A DNA stretch of 64,000 nt from assembly GCA_001858525.1 (NCBI GenBank), contig LAPX01000003.1, positions 62,001 through 126,000 of the forward strand, written 5' to 3'. Below the pieces are notes generated by a model. It saw nothing but the letters and a program-made list of their open reading frames with translations. It was not told where the DNA came from and ran no database searches. The position numbers were made by a program, and so were the translations under genes. The stretch's first letter is position 1, and every line of letters starts with the position of its first letter. Positions 8,704-17,860 of this stretch are shown here, in pieces. The DNA comes from Vampirovibrio chlorellavorus (lineage in GTDB: Bacteria; Cyanobacteriota; Vampirovibrionia; Vampirovibrionales; Vampirovibrionaceae).

Positions 8704-10893
8704 ATGAAAAAGAAAGATCAAACTATCGGCATTGGCATCATGGTTATCCTGCTTTTGCTGGCGCTTTTTATAACGCCAATGCTCAAGGGGGAAGTCCTGA
8801 TTCCGTCCCAGGTGACCTTTAACGATTTTATTGACCTGGTCAAATCCCACGAAATCGTGCGGGTGGAAATCCGGGACAACGGGGCCACGGGCTATAACGC
8901 CCCAGCCGTTAAGGCGCTGGAGTCAAAAATAGAGTCTCAGTCGGTCAATTGGCGCACAGGTCCTGCTGGCATCGGCGGAGAAACCCCGCTGGAAAAGCCT
9001 TCGCTGAAGGCGCCTGTTGAAAACAAGACTGCCACTGTCGAGCCTGCAACAGAGCTTGTAAAACCGCAAGCTAGCCCTTCGCCAGTCAATGCGGCCCCGA
9101 AAAGCCTGCCCAAGCTGGAAACTCCTTCTGCTCCTGCTGCGCTGGAAAAATCAGCGGCGACCCCTCTGACTGCAGTGGGTTCCAAGAATCGACCGATTCA
9201 ATATCAGGTCATTTTACCGGAAAGTGGTGCCGGGGTAAGTTTACTGGTGCCTGCCTTACAGCAGTACAACGTGCCTTTTTCTTTCGCCAAGCGGGAGAAC
9301 GATAGTTTCTGGCTGACCACCCTGACCACGGTGTTTGTGCCCATTATTTTTCTGGGTATTCTCCTGATGATCCTGCGCAATGCCCAGGGTGGTGGCTCTC
9401 AAGCGCTGTCCTTCGGGAAAAGCCGGGCCAAAATGTCCATGGATAGCAAGGTCAAGGTGACTTTCAACGATGTGGCTGGTATTGATGAAGCCAAGGCCGA
9501 GTTGGAAGAGGTGGTCGATTTCCTGAAAAACGGGGAGCGCTACCAAAAGCTGGGCGCCAAGATCCCCAAGGGAGTGCTGCTGGTTGGTTCACCCGGTACT
9601 GGTAAAACCTTGCTGGCCAAAGCGGTGGCGGGGGAAGCCGGGGTTCCCTTCTTCAGTATTTCCGGTTCCGATTTTGTGGAAATGTTTGTGGGCGTAGGTG
9701 CCAGCCGGGTTCGGGATTTGTTCGAGCAGGCCAAAAAGCACGCGCCTTGCATTATTTTTATGGATGAAATCGATGCCGTAGGCCGTCAACGGGGCGCTGG
9801 TATGGGCGGTGGTCACGATGAGCGTGAGCAAACCCTGAACCAGTTGCTGGTGGAGATGGACGGTTTCGATCCACATTCCGGCATTATTGTGCTGGCTGCC
9901 ACCAACCGCCCGGATATTCTGGACAACGCTTTGCTGCGACCGGGTCGTTTTGACCGCCAGGTCATGATCGATCGCCCGGATGTACAGGGCCGTGAGCAGA
10001 TTTTGAAAGTGCATGCCAAAGGCAAGCCCTTAGCCAGTGATGTGGATCTCAAGCTATTGGCCAAGCGCACACCGGGGTTCACCGGGGCTGATTTGGCGAA
10101 CCTGCTGAACGAAGGCGCTTTGCTGGCCGCTCGTTACAACAAAGAGGTCATTCACCAGAGCGATATTGAGAACTCCATCGACAAGGTGCTGGCCGGTGCC
10201 GAGAAGAAAAACAAGATTATGTCCGAGAAGGACAAGGAGCTGACCGCTTATCATGAAGTGGGTCACGCCTTGGTAGCCGTGTTAACACCGGATAGCGATC
10301 CGTTGCGTAAGGTGACCATTATCCCGCGGGGTATGGCCTTGGGTCTGACCTGGACCATGCCAGATGATGATAAGGTCCACATGTCCAAAAAACAGATTCT
10401 GGCGCGCATTGCGGTGGCCTTGGGCGGACGGGTGGCCGAAGAGGTGGTGTATCAGGATGTGACCACCGGGGCCAGCAACGATCTGGAGAAAGTCAGCTCT
10501 ATGGCCCGTCGCATTGTGACGGTTTACGGGATGAACGAAAAACTGGGCCCCATTACCTACGGCAAGCAGAACGAGCATATGTTCATGGGTCGTGATTTTG
10601 GCAGCGAGCGGAACTACGGTGAAGAAGTGGCTGCCTTGATTGACCGGGAAGTGAAAACCCTGGTAGAAGAGCTGTATGATCAAGTGCGTGCCTTGCTGAT
10701 CGAGAACCGGGATGTTATGGACGCCATCGTGAAAGTGCTTTTGGAAAAAGAAACGCTCGATGATGTTGAATTCAACGCCATTATGGATGATGTGGTGCAC
10801 GCCCGTGGCAATGGCAGCGGCCAAAAAGGCCAGCCTAAGCTAGACCCGGTGGATCGTGAGCATGAGATTCCATTGGTGGTTCAACCCGATTAA
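8704..10893 (+). CDS. ftsH: ATP-dependent membrane zinc protease FtsH
   Basis: About 729 residues. It unfolds and degrades misfolded membrane proteins and short-lived regulators as an inner-membrane hexamer. Order of parts: TM1 ([14 protein letters not shown]), periplasmic domain, TM2 ([15 protein letters not shown]), AAA+ module with Walker A GSPGTGKT (about 295-302), Walker [10 protein letters not shown] and the second region of homology, then the zinc site HEVGH at about 517-521. The periplasmic part holds an unusual Pro/Ala/Lys-rich low-complexity stretch of about 70 residues, which explains why it is longer than the usual 610-660. The ATG at 8704 is preferred to the TTG at 8677, although the AGGGAG site is rather far from it. 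Confidence 0.95.
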   Translation: MKKKDQTIGIGIMVILLLLALFITPMLKGEVLIPSQVTFNDFIDLVKSHEIVRVEIRDNGATGYNAPAVKALESKIESQSVNWRTGPAGIGGETPLEKPSLKAPVENKTATVEPATELVKPQASPSPVNAAPKSLPKLETPSAPAALEKSAATPLTAVGSKNRPIQYQVILPESGAGVSLLVPALQQYNVPFSFAKRENDSFWLTTLTTVFVPIIFLGILLMILRNAQGGGSQALSFGKSRAKMSMDSKVKVTFNDVAGIDEAKAELEEVVDFLKNGERYQKLGAKIPKGVLLVGSPGTGKTLLAKAVAGEAGVPFFSISGSDFVEMFVGVGASRVRDLFEQAKKHAPCIIFMDEIDAVGRQRGAGMGGGHDEREQTLNQLLVEMDGFDPHSGIIVLAATNRPDILDNALLRPGRFDRQVMIDRPDVQGREQILKVHAKGKPLASDVDLKLLAKRTPGFTGADLANLLNEGALLAARYNKEVIHQSDIENSIDKVLAGAEKKNKIMSEKDKELTAYHEVGHALVAVLTPDSDPLRKVTIIPRGMALGLTWTMPDDDKVHMSKKQILARIAVALGGRVAEEVVYQDVTTGASNDLEKVSSMARRIVTVYGMNEKLGPITYGKQNEHMFMGRDFGSERNYGEEVAALIDREVKTLVEELYDQVRALLIENRDVMDAIVKVLLEKETLDDVEFNAIMDDVVHARGNGSGQKGQPKLDPVDREHEIPLVVQPD

Positions 10894-10914
10894 CGTAAAT
10901 TTTTAAAATTGCAG

Positions 10915-10942
10915 TGGGGCGTTTCTAACCGGGAGCGCCCCA
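10915..10942 (+). terminator. Hairpin after ftsH
   Basis: A seven-base-pair stem (TGGGGCG / CGCCCCA) with a 14-base loop lies 21 bases after the ftsH stop. The T-rich tail is weak (TTTGCTTT), so it may be leaky. Confidence 0.5.
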
Positions 10943-10948
10943 TTTGCT

Positions 10949-10976
10949 TTGCAAGCGGCCGCCTTTCCACTATGAT
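10949..10976 (+). promoter_or_regulatory. Sigma-70-type promoter for proS
   Basis: TTGCAA and TATGAT are separated by 16 bases, placed directly after the ftsH terminator and about 38 bases before the proS start codon. Confidence 0.55.
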
Positions 10977-11014
10977 GGAAGGCACTATAGCGGTTATGAA
11001 AAGAGATCCCAGCC

Positions 11015-12805
11015 ATGCGAATGACCCAGTTGTTAGCCCCCACCCTGCGTGAAAACCCGGCCGATGCCGAGGTGGTCAGTCACCAGCTATTGGTGCGGGC
11101 CGGTTATATCCGGCGTTTGGCCAACGGGGTTTACAACTATCTGCCCTTAATGTGGCGGGTGCTGCGCAAAGTGGAGCAGATCGTCCGTGAGGAAATGGAC
11201 CGGGCCGGGGCTCAGGAATTGCTGATGCCCATTCTGCAACCGGCCGAAGTGTGGCAGGCCTCCGGGCGCTGGGATGTTTACGGGGAGCTGATGATGCGGG
11301 TGAAGGATCGTCACGGTCGTGAATACGGCTTGGCCCCCACCGCTGAGGAAGTGATTACTGACATTGCCACCAAGGAAGTGCGCTCTTATCGCCAGTTGCC
11401 GGTCAATCTGTACCAGATTCAGACCAAGTACCGGGATGAAATTCGTCCCCGGTTTGGCTTGCTGCGTGGCCGTGAGTTCATTATGAAAGACGCCTACAGC
11501 TTCCACAGCAATCAGGAGTGTATGGATCGGGAATACCAGAACATGGCCGAGACCTACACCCGCATTTTTGAGCGCTGCGGTTTGGAAACCCGTCAGGTGC
11601 GCAGCGACAGTGGAGCCATTGGCGGCAGTGTCAGCCACGAATACATGGTGCTGACCCGCATCGCCCCAGGCGAGCAGGAAAGCGGCGAGAATGACGTGTT
11701 CTTCTGCGACAATTGCGATTACGCCGCCAACGCCGAGCGGGCAGAATCGATTCTGCCAGAAGCCAACACCACGGGCGATCATGCTGAGTCAACCGTGTTG
11801 GATACCCCGAACGCTAGCACCATTGATGCCTTGGAGCGCAAATTTCAGTTGCGTCCTGAAACAATTTTGAAAACGTTGATCTATGTGATCGACGAAAAAA
11901 TGCCGGTCATGGCGCTTATTCGCGGTGATTTGGCCGTTGAGGAAATTAAATTGCTCAACGCCTTTGCGGGCAATGAAATTCGCATGGCTACCGAGGAAGA
12001 AATTATTGAGTTAATCGGCGATGTTAAAGGCTATGTGGGGCCATACAATTTGCGCCCCGAGACTTTGCAAAAGCTGAAAATCATTGCCGATCGTTCGGTG
12101 TCTGGCTTGAAGAACTTCGTGATGGCAATCAACGAGCGTGGAAAGCACTTGGTTGGGGCCAATTGGGGCGATGCCCATCTGCATGAGCCGCAGATAAAAG
12201 ATGCCGACCTGCGATTGGCTAAAATCGGCGATGCCTGCGCTGAGTGCAAAACCGGCAAGCTGGATATGACCCGGGGCATTGAAGTGGGAAATATTTTCCA
12301 GTTGGGCACCAAGTACTCCGGTTCCATGAACGCCACTTACACCGATGAAGACGGCAGCGAAAAACCCTTCATTATGGGTTGCTATGGTATCGGGGTTTCT
12401 CGTACTGCTGCGGCGGCTATTGAACGGTTTCACGATAAATTCGGTATTATCTGGCCCATGGCCATCGCCCCTTATCAGGCCATTGTGGTGCCGGTCAACG
12501 TCACCGATGAGACCCAGATGAGTCTTGCCCAGCGCTTGTACGATCAACTCCGCAGTGCCAATGTGGAAGTGGTCATGGACGATCGGGATGAACGGGCTGG
12601 CGTGAAGTTTAAAGACGCCGATTTAATAGGCTTCCCCATTCGCATTACCGCTGGCAAAAAAGCCGCTGAAGGCTTGCTGGAAGTGAAGCTGCGGGATCAG
12701 GATCAGGCCATCGATATGCCCGAAGCGGACGTTTTGAACTACGTCTTGCAGCAGATTCAGGAGTGGCGTCCCACATTGAAAAGCGCTCAACCTGCTGCGG
12801 TTTAG
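11015..12805 (+). CDS. proS: Prolyl-tRNA synthetase
   Basis: A 596-residue class II synthetase that charges tRNA-Pro. It is the bacterial type with an inserted editing domain between class II motifs 2 and 3 (about residues 230-400). Motif 1 region ([23 protein letters not shown]), motif 2 ([24 protein letters not shown]) and motif 3 ([13 protein letters not shown]) are all present, followed by the anticodon-binding domain ([27 protein letters not shown]). AAGAGA precedes the ATG. lepA follows 47 bases later and is probably in the same transcript. Confidence 0.96.
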   Translation: MRMTQLLAPTLRENPADAEVVSHQLLVRAGYIRRLANGVYNYLPLMWRVLRKVEQIVREEMDRAGAQELLMPILQPAEVWQASGRWDVYGELMMRVKDRHGREYGLAPTAEEVITDIATKEVRSYRQLPVNLYQIQTKYRDEIRPRFGLLRGREFIMKDAYSFHSNQECMDREYQNMAETYTRIFERCGLETRQVRSDSGAIGGSVSHEYMVLTRIAPGEQESGENDVFFCDNCDYAANAERAESILPEANTTGDHAESTVLDTPNASTIDALERKFQLRPETILKTLIYVIDEKMPVMALIRGDLAVEEIKLLNAFAGNEIRMATEEEIIELIGDVKGYVGPYNLRPETLQKLKIIADRSVSGLKNFVMAINERGKHLVGANWGDAHLHEPQIKDADLRLAKIGDACAECKTGKLDMTRGIEVGNIFQLGTKYSGSMNATYTDEDGSEKPFIMGCYGIGVSRTAAAAIERFHDKFGIIWPMAIAPYQAIVVPVNVTDETQMSLAQRLYDQLRSANVEVVMDDRDERAGVKFKDADLIGFPIRITAGKKAAEGLLEVKLRDQDQAIDMPEADVLNYVLQQIQEWRPTLKSAQPAAV

Positions 12806-12852
12806 GTCATCAATTTTTACCCCTCACACCTATAAAAAGAGATCTCCCATTC

Positions 12853-14655
12853 ATGTCAAACATCAACCCCTCCAAGCTTCGTAACTTCTGTATCATTGCC
12901 CACATCGATCACGGTAAATCCACCATTGCCGACCGCCTGCTGGAATTTACCGGCACCATCGACAAGCGCAACATGAAGGATCAGGTGCTGGATAGTCTGG
13001 AACTGGAGCGGGAACGGGGCATTACCATCAAGCTGCAAGCGGCCCGTATGGATTACAAATACAAGGGCGAAGATTATGTGCTGAACCTGATCGACACGCC
13101 CGGGCACGTGGACTTCAGCTATGAAGTCTCTCGCTCGCTGCAAGCCTGTGAAGGGGCCTTGTTGGTGGTGGATGCTTCTCAAGGGGTGGAAGCGCAAACG
13201 CTTGCCAACGTGTATCTGGCCATTGAAGCCAATCTGGAAATCATTCCGGTACTGAACAAAATCGACTTACCCGGTGCCGATCCGGATCGGGTGCTTAAAG
13301 AAATTGAAGAAGTGGTGGGTATTGATACCTCCAACGCCATTATGTGCAGCGCCAAAGAAGGCATCGGTATTGAGGAAATTCTGCAAGCGGTGGTCGAGTT
13401 TGTACCGCCCCCAAAAATTGAAATGGAAAAACCACTCAGAGCACTGGTATTTGACAGCTACTTTGATGCCTACATGGGCATCATCACCTATGTTCGAATT
13501 ATCGACGGGGAAGTGAAGCAGGGCGATCGCATCCGCTTTATGGAAAACCAAAAAGTGTATGACGTGACGGAAGTGGGCGTGATGAAGCCGGTGCGTCATC
13601 CGCGGGCCAATCTGGTGTCCGGCGAGGTGGGCTATATTTCTGCTTCCATTAAGGAAATGGGCGCCTTTGTGGGTGATACCGTGACACTGCATGTTAACGG
13701 GGCCAAAGAACCCTTGCCGGGTTATCAGAAAGCCATGCCCATGGTCTTCTGTGGACTGTATCCGGTGAATAACGATGATTACACCGTCTTGAAAGATTCT
13801 CTGGAAAAGCTGAAACTAAATGATTCCAGTATTACCTTTGAGCCGGAAAGTTCCGAGGCCTTGGGCTTTGGCTACCGTTGCGGCTTCTTGGGCTTGCTTC
13901 ACATGGAAGTTATTCAGGAACGTCTGGAGCGGGAGTATAACCTGGATCTGATCACCACGGCTCCCAGCGTGGTCTACAAAGTGCACATGACCAACGGCGA
14001 TGTGATTGAGGTGGATAACCCCTCCAAGCTGCCCGATCCGGTTAAGCGGGAGTACATGGAAGAGCCCTTTGTGAAAATCAGCATCATTACCCCCAACGAG
14101 TTTGTGGGCGCGCTGATGGATCTGTCTCAAACCCGGCGCGGTATCTTTATCGGCATGGATTACCTGGATAAAGTTCGGGTGAATCTGCAATATGAATTGC
14201 CCTTGAACGAGATGGTGACTGATTATTACGACAAACTGAAATCCTGCTCTAAAGGCTATGCCTCCATGGATTACAGTTTTTCCGAATACAAGCGCAGTAA
14301 TCTGGTGAAGTTGGATATCTTGCTGGCGGGCGATATTGTGGATGCCCTCAGCGTGATTGTCCACCGGGACAAAGCGCATAGCGTGGGTCAGGTTTTGACT
14401 GAAAAACTGAAAGAAATTATTCCCCGGCAAATGTTTGAAGTGCCTATTCAGGCGGCTATCGGGGGCAAAATTGTGGCCCGTAGCACCGTAAAAGCCATGC
14501 GTAAAAACGTATTGGACAAGTGCTATGGTGGGGATATTTCCCGGAAGCGCAAATTGCTGGAAAAGCAGAAAAAAGGGAAAAAGCGCATGAAATCCATCGG
14601 CAGCGTGGAAGTCCCTCAAGAAGCGTTCATGGCTGTTTTGAAACTCAGCGACTAA
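12853..14655 (+). CDS. lepA: Elongation factor 4 (LepA)
   Basis: A 600-residue translational GTPase that acts on ribosomes during initiation or stalled elongation. G1 [10 protein letters not shown]3 DTPGHVDF and G4 NKID are in place. Domain II ([17 protein letters not shown]), the LepA-type PSVVYKV and the lysine-rich C-terminus ([20 protein letters not shown]) distinguish it from EF-G. The ATG at 12853 starts the conserved N-terminus ([20 protein letters not shown]); the longer frame begins inside proS. Length matches the family. Confidence 0.96.
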   Translation: MSNINPSKLRNFCIIAHIDHGKSTIADRLLEFTGTIDKRNMKDQVLDSLELERERGITIKLQAARMDYKYKGEDYVLNLIDTPGHVDFSYEVSRSLQACEGALLVVDASQGVEAQTLANVYLAIEANLEIIPVLNKIDLPGADPDRVLKEIEEVVGIDTSNAIMCSAKEGIGIEEILQAVVEFVPPPKIEMEKPLRALVFDSYFDAYMGIITYVRIIDGEVKQGDRIRFMENQKVYDVTEVGVMKPVRHPRANLVSGEVGYISASIKEMGAFVGDTVTLHVNGAKEPLPGYQKAMPMVFCGLYPVNNDDYTVLKDSLEKLKLNDSSITFEPESSEALGFGYRCGFLGLLHMEVIQERLEREYNLDLITTAPSVVYKVHMTNGDVIEVDNPSKLPDPVKREYMEEPFVKISIITPNEFVGALMDLSQTRRGIFIGMDYLDKVRVNLQYELPLNEMVTDYYDKLKSCSKGYASMDYSFSEYKRSNLVKLDILLAGDIVDALSVIVHRDKAHSVGQVLTEKLKEIIPRQMFEVPIQAAIGGKIVARSTVKAMRKNVLDKCYGGDISRKRKLLEKQKKGKKRMKSIGSVEVPQEAFMAVLKLSD

Positions 14656-14663
14656 GATTTCCA

Positions 14664-14728
14664 AGGGGGCTTTGCCCCTGTAACCCCCACTGGAAGGGGG
14701 ACAGAGTCCAGCGCTTGCGCTGTCCCCC
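14664..14728. repeat. GC-rich palindromic intergenic repeat
   Basis: Just after lepA lie two hairpins in tandem: AGGGGGC / GCCCCT around TTT (14664-14679), and a larger one with outer arms GGGGGACAG (14696-14704) and CTGTCCCCC (14720-14728) enclosing AGCGC/GCGCT. The run-on of C and G blocks resembles REP or MITE-type palindromic units. It may also act as a terminator for lepA. Only one copy is seen in this window. Confidence 0.6.
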
Positions 14729-14847
14729 CTCCAGACCTCCCCGAGTAACTTGATGTTTTGCTGGTAAAGTTTTAGATTGCTATTCCTTTAATGTATCTAT
14801 CATCTCTGTTATTTTGTATGAATATAGTCGTTTAGGTTAGACATAGA

Positions 14848-15141
14848 ATGCCTACTAAGGAAGAAATTTCTCACGAAATTCATCAAGCAGCTCTCCGTTA
14901 TCAACAAGACAAACTTCGTATTGCCAGAGAAGAGTTGGAAAGTGCAAGTGCAGAAGGTCGTGAAGTAAATCCAATGCTTACTTTTGGCATAGTTCCTCAT
15001 AATCTCGGGGTAGAGAATCACGAAGTCCTTAATCAGTTTTTTAAAACAACGATTCGACCTGAAATATCACTTTTGAGGGAAGCTATTTCGGATGCAGTTG
15101 CCGAAATTGTTATTAAATATAGTATTAATGAGCGTGACTAG
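14848..15141 (+). CDS. Small AT-rich gene of unknown function
   Basis: A 97-residue, mostly helical, soluble protein (KEEISHEIHQAALRYQQDKLRIAREELE). I do not recognise it. It is visibly AT-richer in both codons and flanks (14.75-15.3 kb) than the surrounding genes, which suggests recent acquisition. It sits at the edge of the phage structural block but points the other way. No strong Shine-Dalgarno sequence is evident upstream of the ATG. Confidence 0.5.
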   Translation: MPTKEEISHEIHQAALRYQQDKLRIAREELESASAEGREVNPMLTFGIVPHNLGVENHEVLNQFFKTTIRPEISLLREAISDAVAEIVIKYSINERD

Positions 15142-15291
15142 AGTATCGAATTCTTCATCTACGTGTTGGCTTTTTACTTCACTCATAATTTCTTACTAGT
15201 AACCTCTATTCTTAATACTTATTCTCATTTTGGCCTTTGGAGTGTGCTTATAGTCCTTAAACTCAGATCAAACAATTATGGATTTTCAAAT

Positions 15292-15331
15292 AAAAAAGCC
15301 CACCTGTGCCGAGAGAAACGACACAGATGGG
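15292..15331 (-). terminator. Rho-independent terminator of the phage block
   Basis: On the minus strand a stem of 9 matches in 10 (CCCATCTGTG / CACAGGTGGG) is followed by six T. It sits 12 bases beyond the last gene of the phage block and should end its transcript. Confidence 0.75.
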
Positions 15332-15342
15332 AGGGTGGGGAT

Positions 15343-15597
15343 TTAATGGGTGGTCAGTGCTCTAACTTTTCCCAGAAACAATTGCCCGGCTTGGATGGCG
15401 TCTAAAAACTCATCTTCAGTGGCCGGACCATCGGGAAATTTCCAGGGGGCGGGCAGTTGGGCATAGACCCTCCGGGCCACCTCCAAGCCACTTAGGCGCC
15501 CCGCCAAGGGCGCCAATAAATGGAGTATTTTTAAAGCCAATGCCAGCTCCTTGCCCAAGCTGAGATTGGCCAGTAGGTGCAATGCTTTTTTCAGCAT
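15343..15597 (-). CDS. Small helical phage-block protein
   Basis: 84 residues, last gene of the phage structural block. The ATG at 15597 has AAAGGA seven bases upstream; an upstream in-frame start would run into the endolysin gene. The first 40 residues are hydrophobic and amphipathic (LKKALHLLANLSLGKELALALKILHLLAPLAG), which could touch the membrane; the rest is soluble. A role in lysis is possible from its position beside the endolysin, but no family is recognised. Confidence 0.55.
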   Translation of the reverse strand: MLKKALHLLANLSLGKELALALKILHLLAPLAGRLSGLEVARRVYAQLPAPWKFPDGPATEDEFLDAIQAGQLFLGKVRALTTH

Positions 15598-15626
15598 GAT
15601 GAATCCTTTCTGAAATGAATTTGGGA

Positions 15627-16001
15627 TCACGACCAGCGAGCCTGTGCGGGGCGAATGTCCAGATGTGTGTAGTGCTGATAACAGCCCATGCCGCCAGACC
15701 AGTGTTTTAAAAACGCCTGCACCGCAGGGGCGGGCATGCCACTGACCACAATGTCCGCGGCCATGCCATTGAGGTGCTGACTTTGGGATGCCCCGCCCAC
15801 GGCCTGATTGTGGGCCTTGCTGCGATAACCGGAATTGATAATGATCGGCTTGCCCAGCAAATCACGAAGGACTTGCAAGCGATTGGCCAGTCGGTAAATA
15901 TTGTCCAGAATCCATGGGGCGGGAATGGGATCATCGCCGTGCAAAAATTCGGACAATTTGAAGTTTGAGGTGAGCTGAATAGCCCGTGGATCTTGACTCA
16001 T
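15627..16001 (-). CDS. M15-type peptidase, probable endolysin
   Basis: A 124-residue single-domain peptidase of the zinc D-Ala-D-Ala/L-Ala-D-Glu family. The family pattern is clear: IIINSGYRSKAHNQAVGGA, then SQSQHLNGMAADIVV with the first zinc His and Asp, and HYTHLDIRPAQARW near the end with the last zinc His. It has no signal peptide, so it would need a holin to reach the wall. Size and position, after the tail fibre and holin-like genes, fit a phage endolysin. AGGA precedes the ATG. Confidence 0.82.
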   Translation of the reverse strand: MSQDPRAIQLTSNFKLSEFLHGDDPIPAPWILDNIYRLANRLQVLRDLLGKPIIINSGYRSKAHNQAVGGASQSQHLNGMAADIVVSGMPAPAVQAFLKHWSGGMGCYQHYTHLDIRPAQARWS

Positions 16002-16054
16002 GGCAGTCCTGCTTTCATGGTGTGCTGGTTTTATTTTTTGCTTTATTCCCCGTT

Positions 16055-16315
16055 TTATTCTTCGGGAGTGCGTTGATGATTGAGGCGATCGTTGATTTTG
16101 TTCAACTGCAAATCCAGCTTGTTCAGCAGGAGCTTGATGTCCTCCACATCCTGACGGGTGGCATATTCGGCCCGAATGGAGTTTTCCAGTTGCCGCAGCG
16201 ATTGCTCCAATTCCACCGGGGTGACAAAAATGCCCAGCTTCAACAAGCTCACCGTCACAAAAGAAATCAGCGCCGGAACCACATACTGCCGGGCTTGTGC
16301 GAACAGTTCCATCAC
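16055..16315 (-). CDS. Holin- or spanin-like single-pass membrane protein
   Basis: 86 residues: one membrane helix (about 11-32, VVPALISFVTVSLLKLGIFV) followed by a long charged coiled coil (VELEQSLRQLENSI, EDIKLLLNKLDLQLNKINDRL). The frame opens at GTG with ATG as second codon, and it overlaps the stop of the preceding gene by four bases, implying translational coupling. Position beside the endolysin suggests a holin or spanin component. There is no sequence signature to prove it. Confidence 0.6.
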   Translation of the reverse strand: MMELFAQARQYVVPALISFVTVSLLKLGIFVTPVELEQSLRQLENSIRAEYATRQDVEDIKLLLNKLDLQLNKINDRLNHQRTPEE

Positions 16316-16668
16316 TCCCCCGGGGGTGGTGGGGCGGATTCCGGTAACAGGCTGAGCAAGGCTTGGCGCAGATCTTCCAACGTTTCCGGGATTGTGGCCC
16401 GTTGAATGATCAGGCGGGCTATGTGCGGCCGGTTTTGCTCCAGCTCCATTTTGACGGCCGCTTTTAATGGGGCCAAATCGGCCTGCACCTCAGCGGGAAG
16501 TTCTCCCTCAAAGGCTTGTCTTAAGCGCTCGGTGATGGGCTGGATCTCAACGCTGTTTGCGGGTGGCATCCCGGGTTGCCAAGTGCCCTCTTCCCGTGCT
16601 CCCGGCTGTTGAGGATAATCACCGGCATCGCTGATGGTGCCGTCGTGTCGCAGTAAATAAAAGTTCAT
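16312..16668 (-). CDS. Phage-block protein downstream of the fibre
   Basis: 118 residues, acidic, with a short N-terminal beta region (MNFYLLRHDGTISDAGDYP) and helical remainder, ending in a Pro-rich tail. It lies two bases after the fibre gene and overlaps the holin-like gene by four bases. The N-terminus resembles small proteins encoded after tail fibres, some of which assist fibre assembly. That role is inferred from position only. Confidence 0.6.
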   Translation of the reverse strand: MNFYLLRHDGTISDAGDYPQQPGAREEGTWQPGMPPANSVEIQPITERLRQAFEGELPAEVQADLAPLKAAVKMELEQNRPHIARLIIQRATIPETLEDLRQALLSLLPESAPPPPGE

Positions 16669-16670
16669 GC

Positions 16671-17828
16671 TTAGGTCACCTCGGTTACAATGTAGCCCGC
16701 CACGTTGATGTCCATCCCGCTGGTGGTGTCGGTCATGCGGTACTGAATAATCTGGCTGGCATCGGTTTCTACAATTTCGGCTTCGTATTCGGTGCTGGTT
16801 CGACCGGTCAGGTTTTGCACCACAAACTCATCGATGCTGCTGCCTTTTTTCCGAATATAGCCGAACTTGCCACTGGCGGAAATTTGATAGACACCGCCGC
16901 GCAAAATGGCCTGTGTGGAAATGGGCGGTACAAAATTCGCCAGGGACACATCGGTGTAAGTGCTGGCGGTGCCGCCATCCAGCACAATGGGCTGCCCGGT
17001 GGCCGGGGTCTGGTTGATGGGCAAAATGCTGACCCGATACTTAATAGAAGGGCGATAGGGCCAACCGGTGGAAATATAAAACGGCACGATATTGCTACTG
17101 GCATCGGTGCGAATGGCCAATGGCAGTTGTCTTTTTGTATCGTATCCGGTGGGGATGGTAATACTGCCCCCACTGACTTCATTGGCCGTGGAAAACACAG
17201 CGCCGGTGGTGCCGTCTACACTGCGTTTTACCAGATACACGTAGTACCAGGTACTGGCCGCTTTGGTGCCGGTATCCAAGCCATTCAGGCCGCTACTGTC
17301 TAGGCTTAAAGTGATATCGGCGGCCAATTCAATGTCGGTTTGATTGGTAGAGTTACGGGCCCGCAATCCGCTTTTCAGCTTGATGGCGCTGCTGGTATCG
17401 TAGAGCGGCGCTACCCCGGTAATGCCGTGTTTGTACAACACCGGGTTGCCCTCATGAACGAGGTACTTTGATGCGCTATTCACTCTTAATCGATATATGT
17501 GATTGGTGGAATCGTAGCCGATTTCCCCGTTGGTGCTGCATAAAAATCCGGGCGTTTGGGCCAACCGAACCGATCCGTCTTTGAGCAAGACTGTTTCGAT
17601 ACTCACCCCGGCATCGGTGGTGCGTTCTTCCAGGGTGTCCGCTTTGATGGCGGCGGAAAAACTCTTGGTGCCGGTAATAGTCATAGTGCCCGATTCCAGG
17701 CTGGTTAGCCGGGTGTCCTGACTGTTGGATTCGGTGACCAGCTGATTGAATTCGCTATCCAGATCATCGGCGTTGATTAAGTTTCCGTTGGCGATTTCCG
17801 CTTGTTTGAGCCGTGAGATTTGAGTCAT
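16671..17828 (-). CDS. Probable phage tail fibre / receptor-binding protein
   Basis: 385 residues. The N-terminus is helical (ISRLKQAEIANGNLINADDLDSEFNQLV, then SQDTRLTSLESG), as in the virion-attachment end of many fibres. The rest is rich in Ser, Thr, Gly and Asn with beta-strand character and no enzymatic motif. It sits between the tail protein and the lysis genes, the usual place for a fibre in podovirus-like genomes. AAGGAG lies well placed before the ATG. The fibre call is structural and positional. Confidence 0.65.
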   Translation of the reverse strand: MTQISRLKQAEIANGNLINADDLDSEFNQLVTESNSQDTRLTSLESGTMTITGTKSFSAAIKADTLEERTTDAGVSIETVLLKDGSVRLAQTPGFLCSTNGEIGYDSTNHIYRLRVNSASKYLVHEGNPVLYKHGITGVAPLYDTSSAIKLKSGLRARNSTNQTDIELAADITLSLDSSGLNGLDTGTKAASTWYYVYLVKRSVDGTTGAVFSTANEVSGGSITIPTGYDTKRQLPLAIRTDASSNIVPFYISTGWPYRPSIKYRVSILPINQTPATGQPIVLDGGTASTYTDVSLANFVPPISTQAILRGGVYQISASGKFGYIRKKGSSIDEFVVQNLTGRTSTEYEAEIVETDASQIIQYRMTDTTSGMDINVAGYIVTEVT

Positions 17829-17860
17829 GGCATTTACTCCTTGGTACTTATCTGGGTTAC

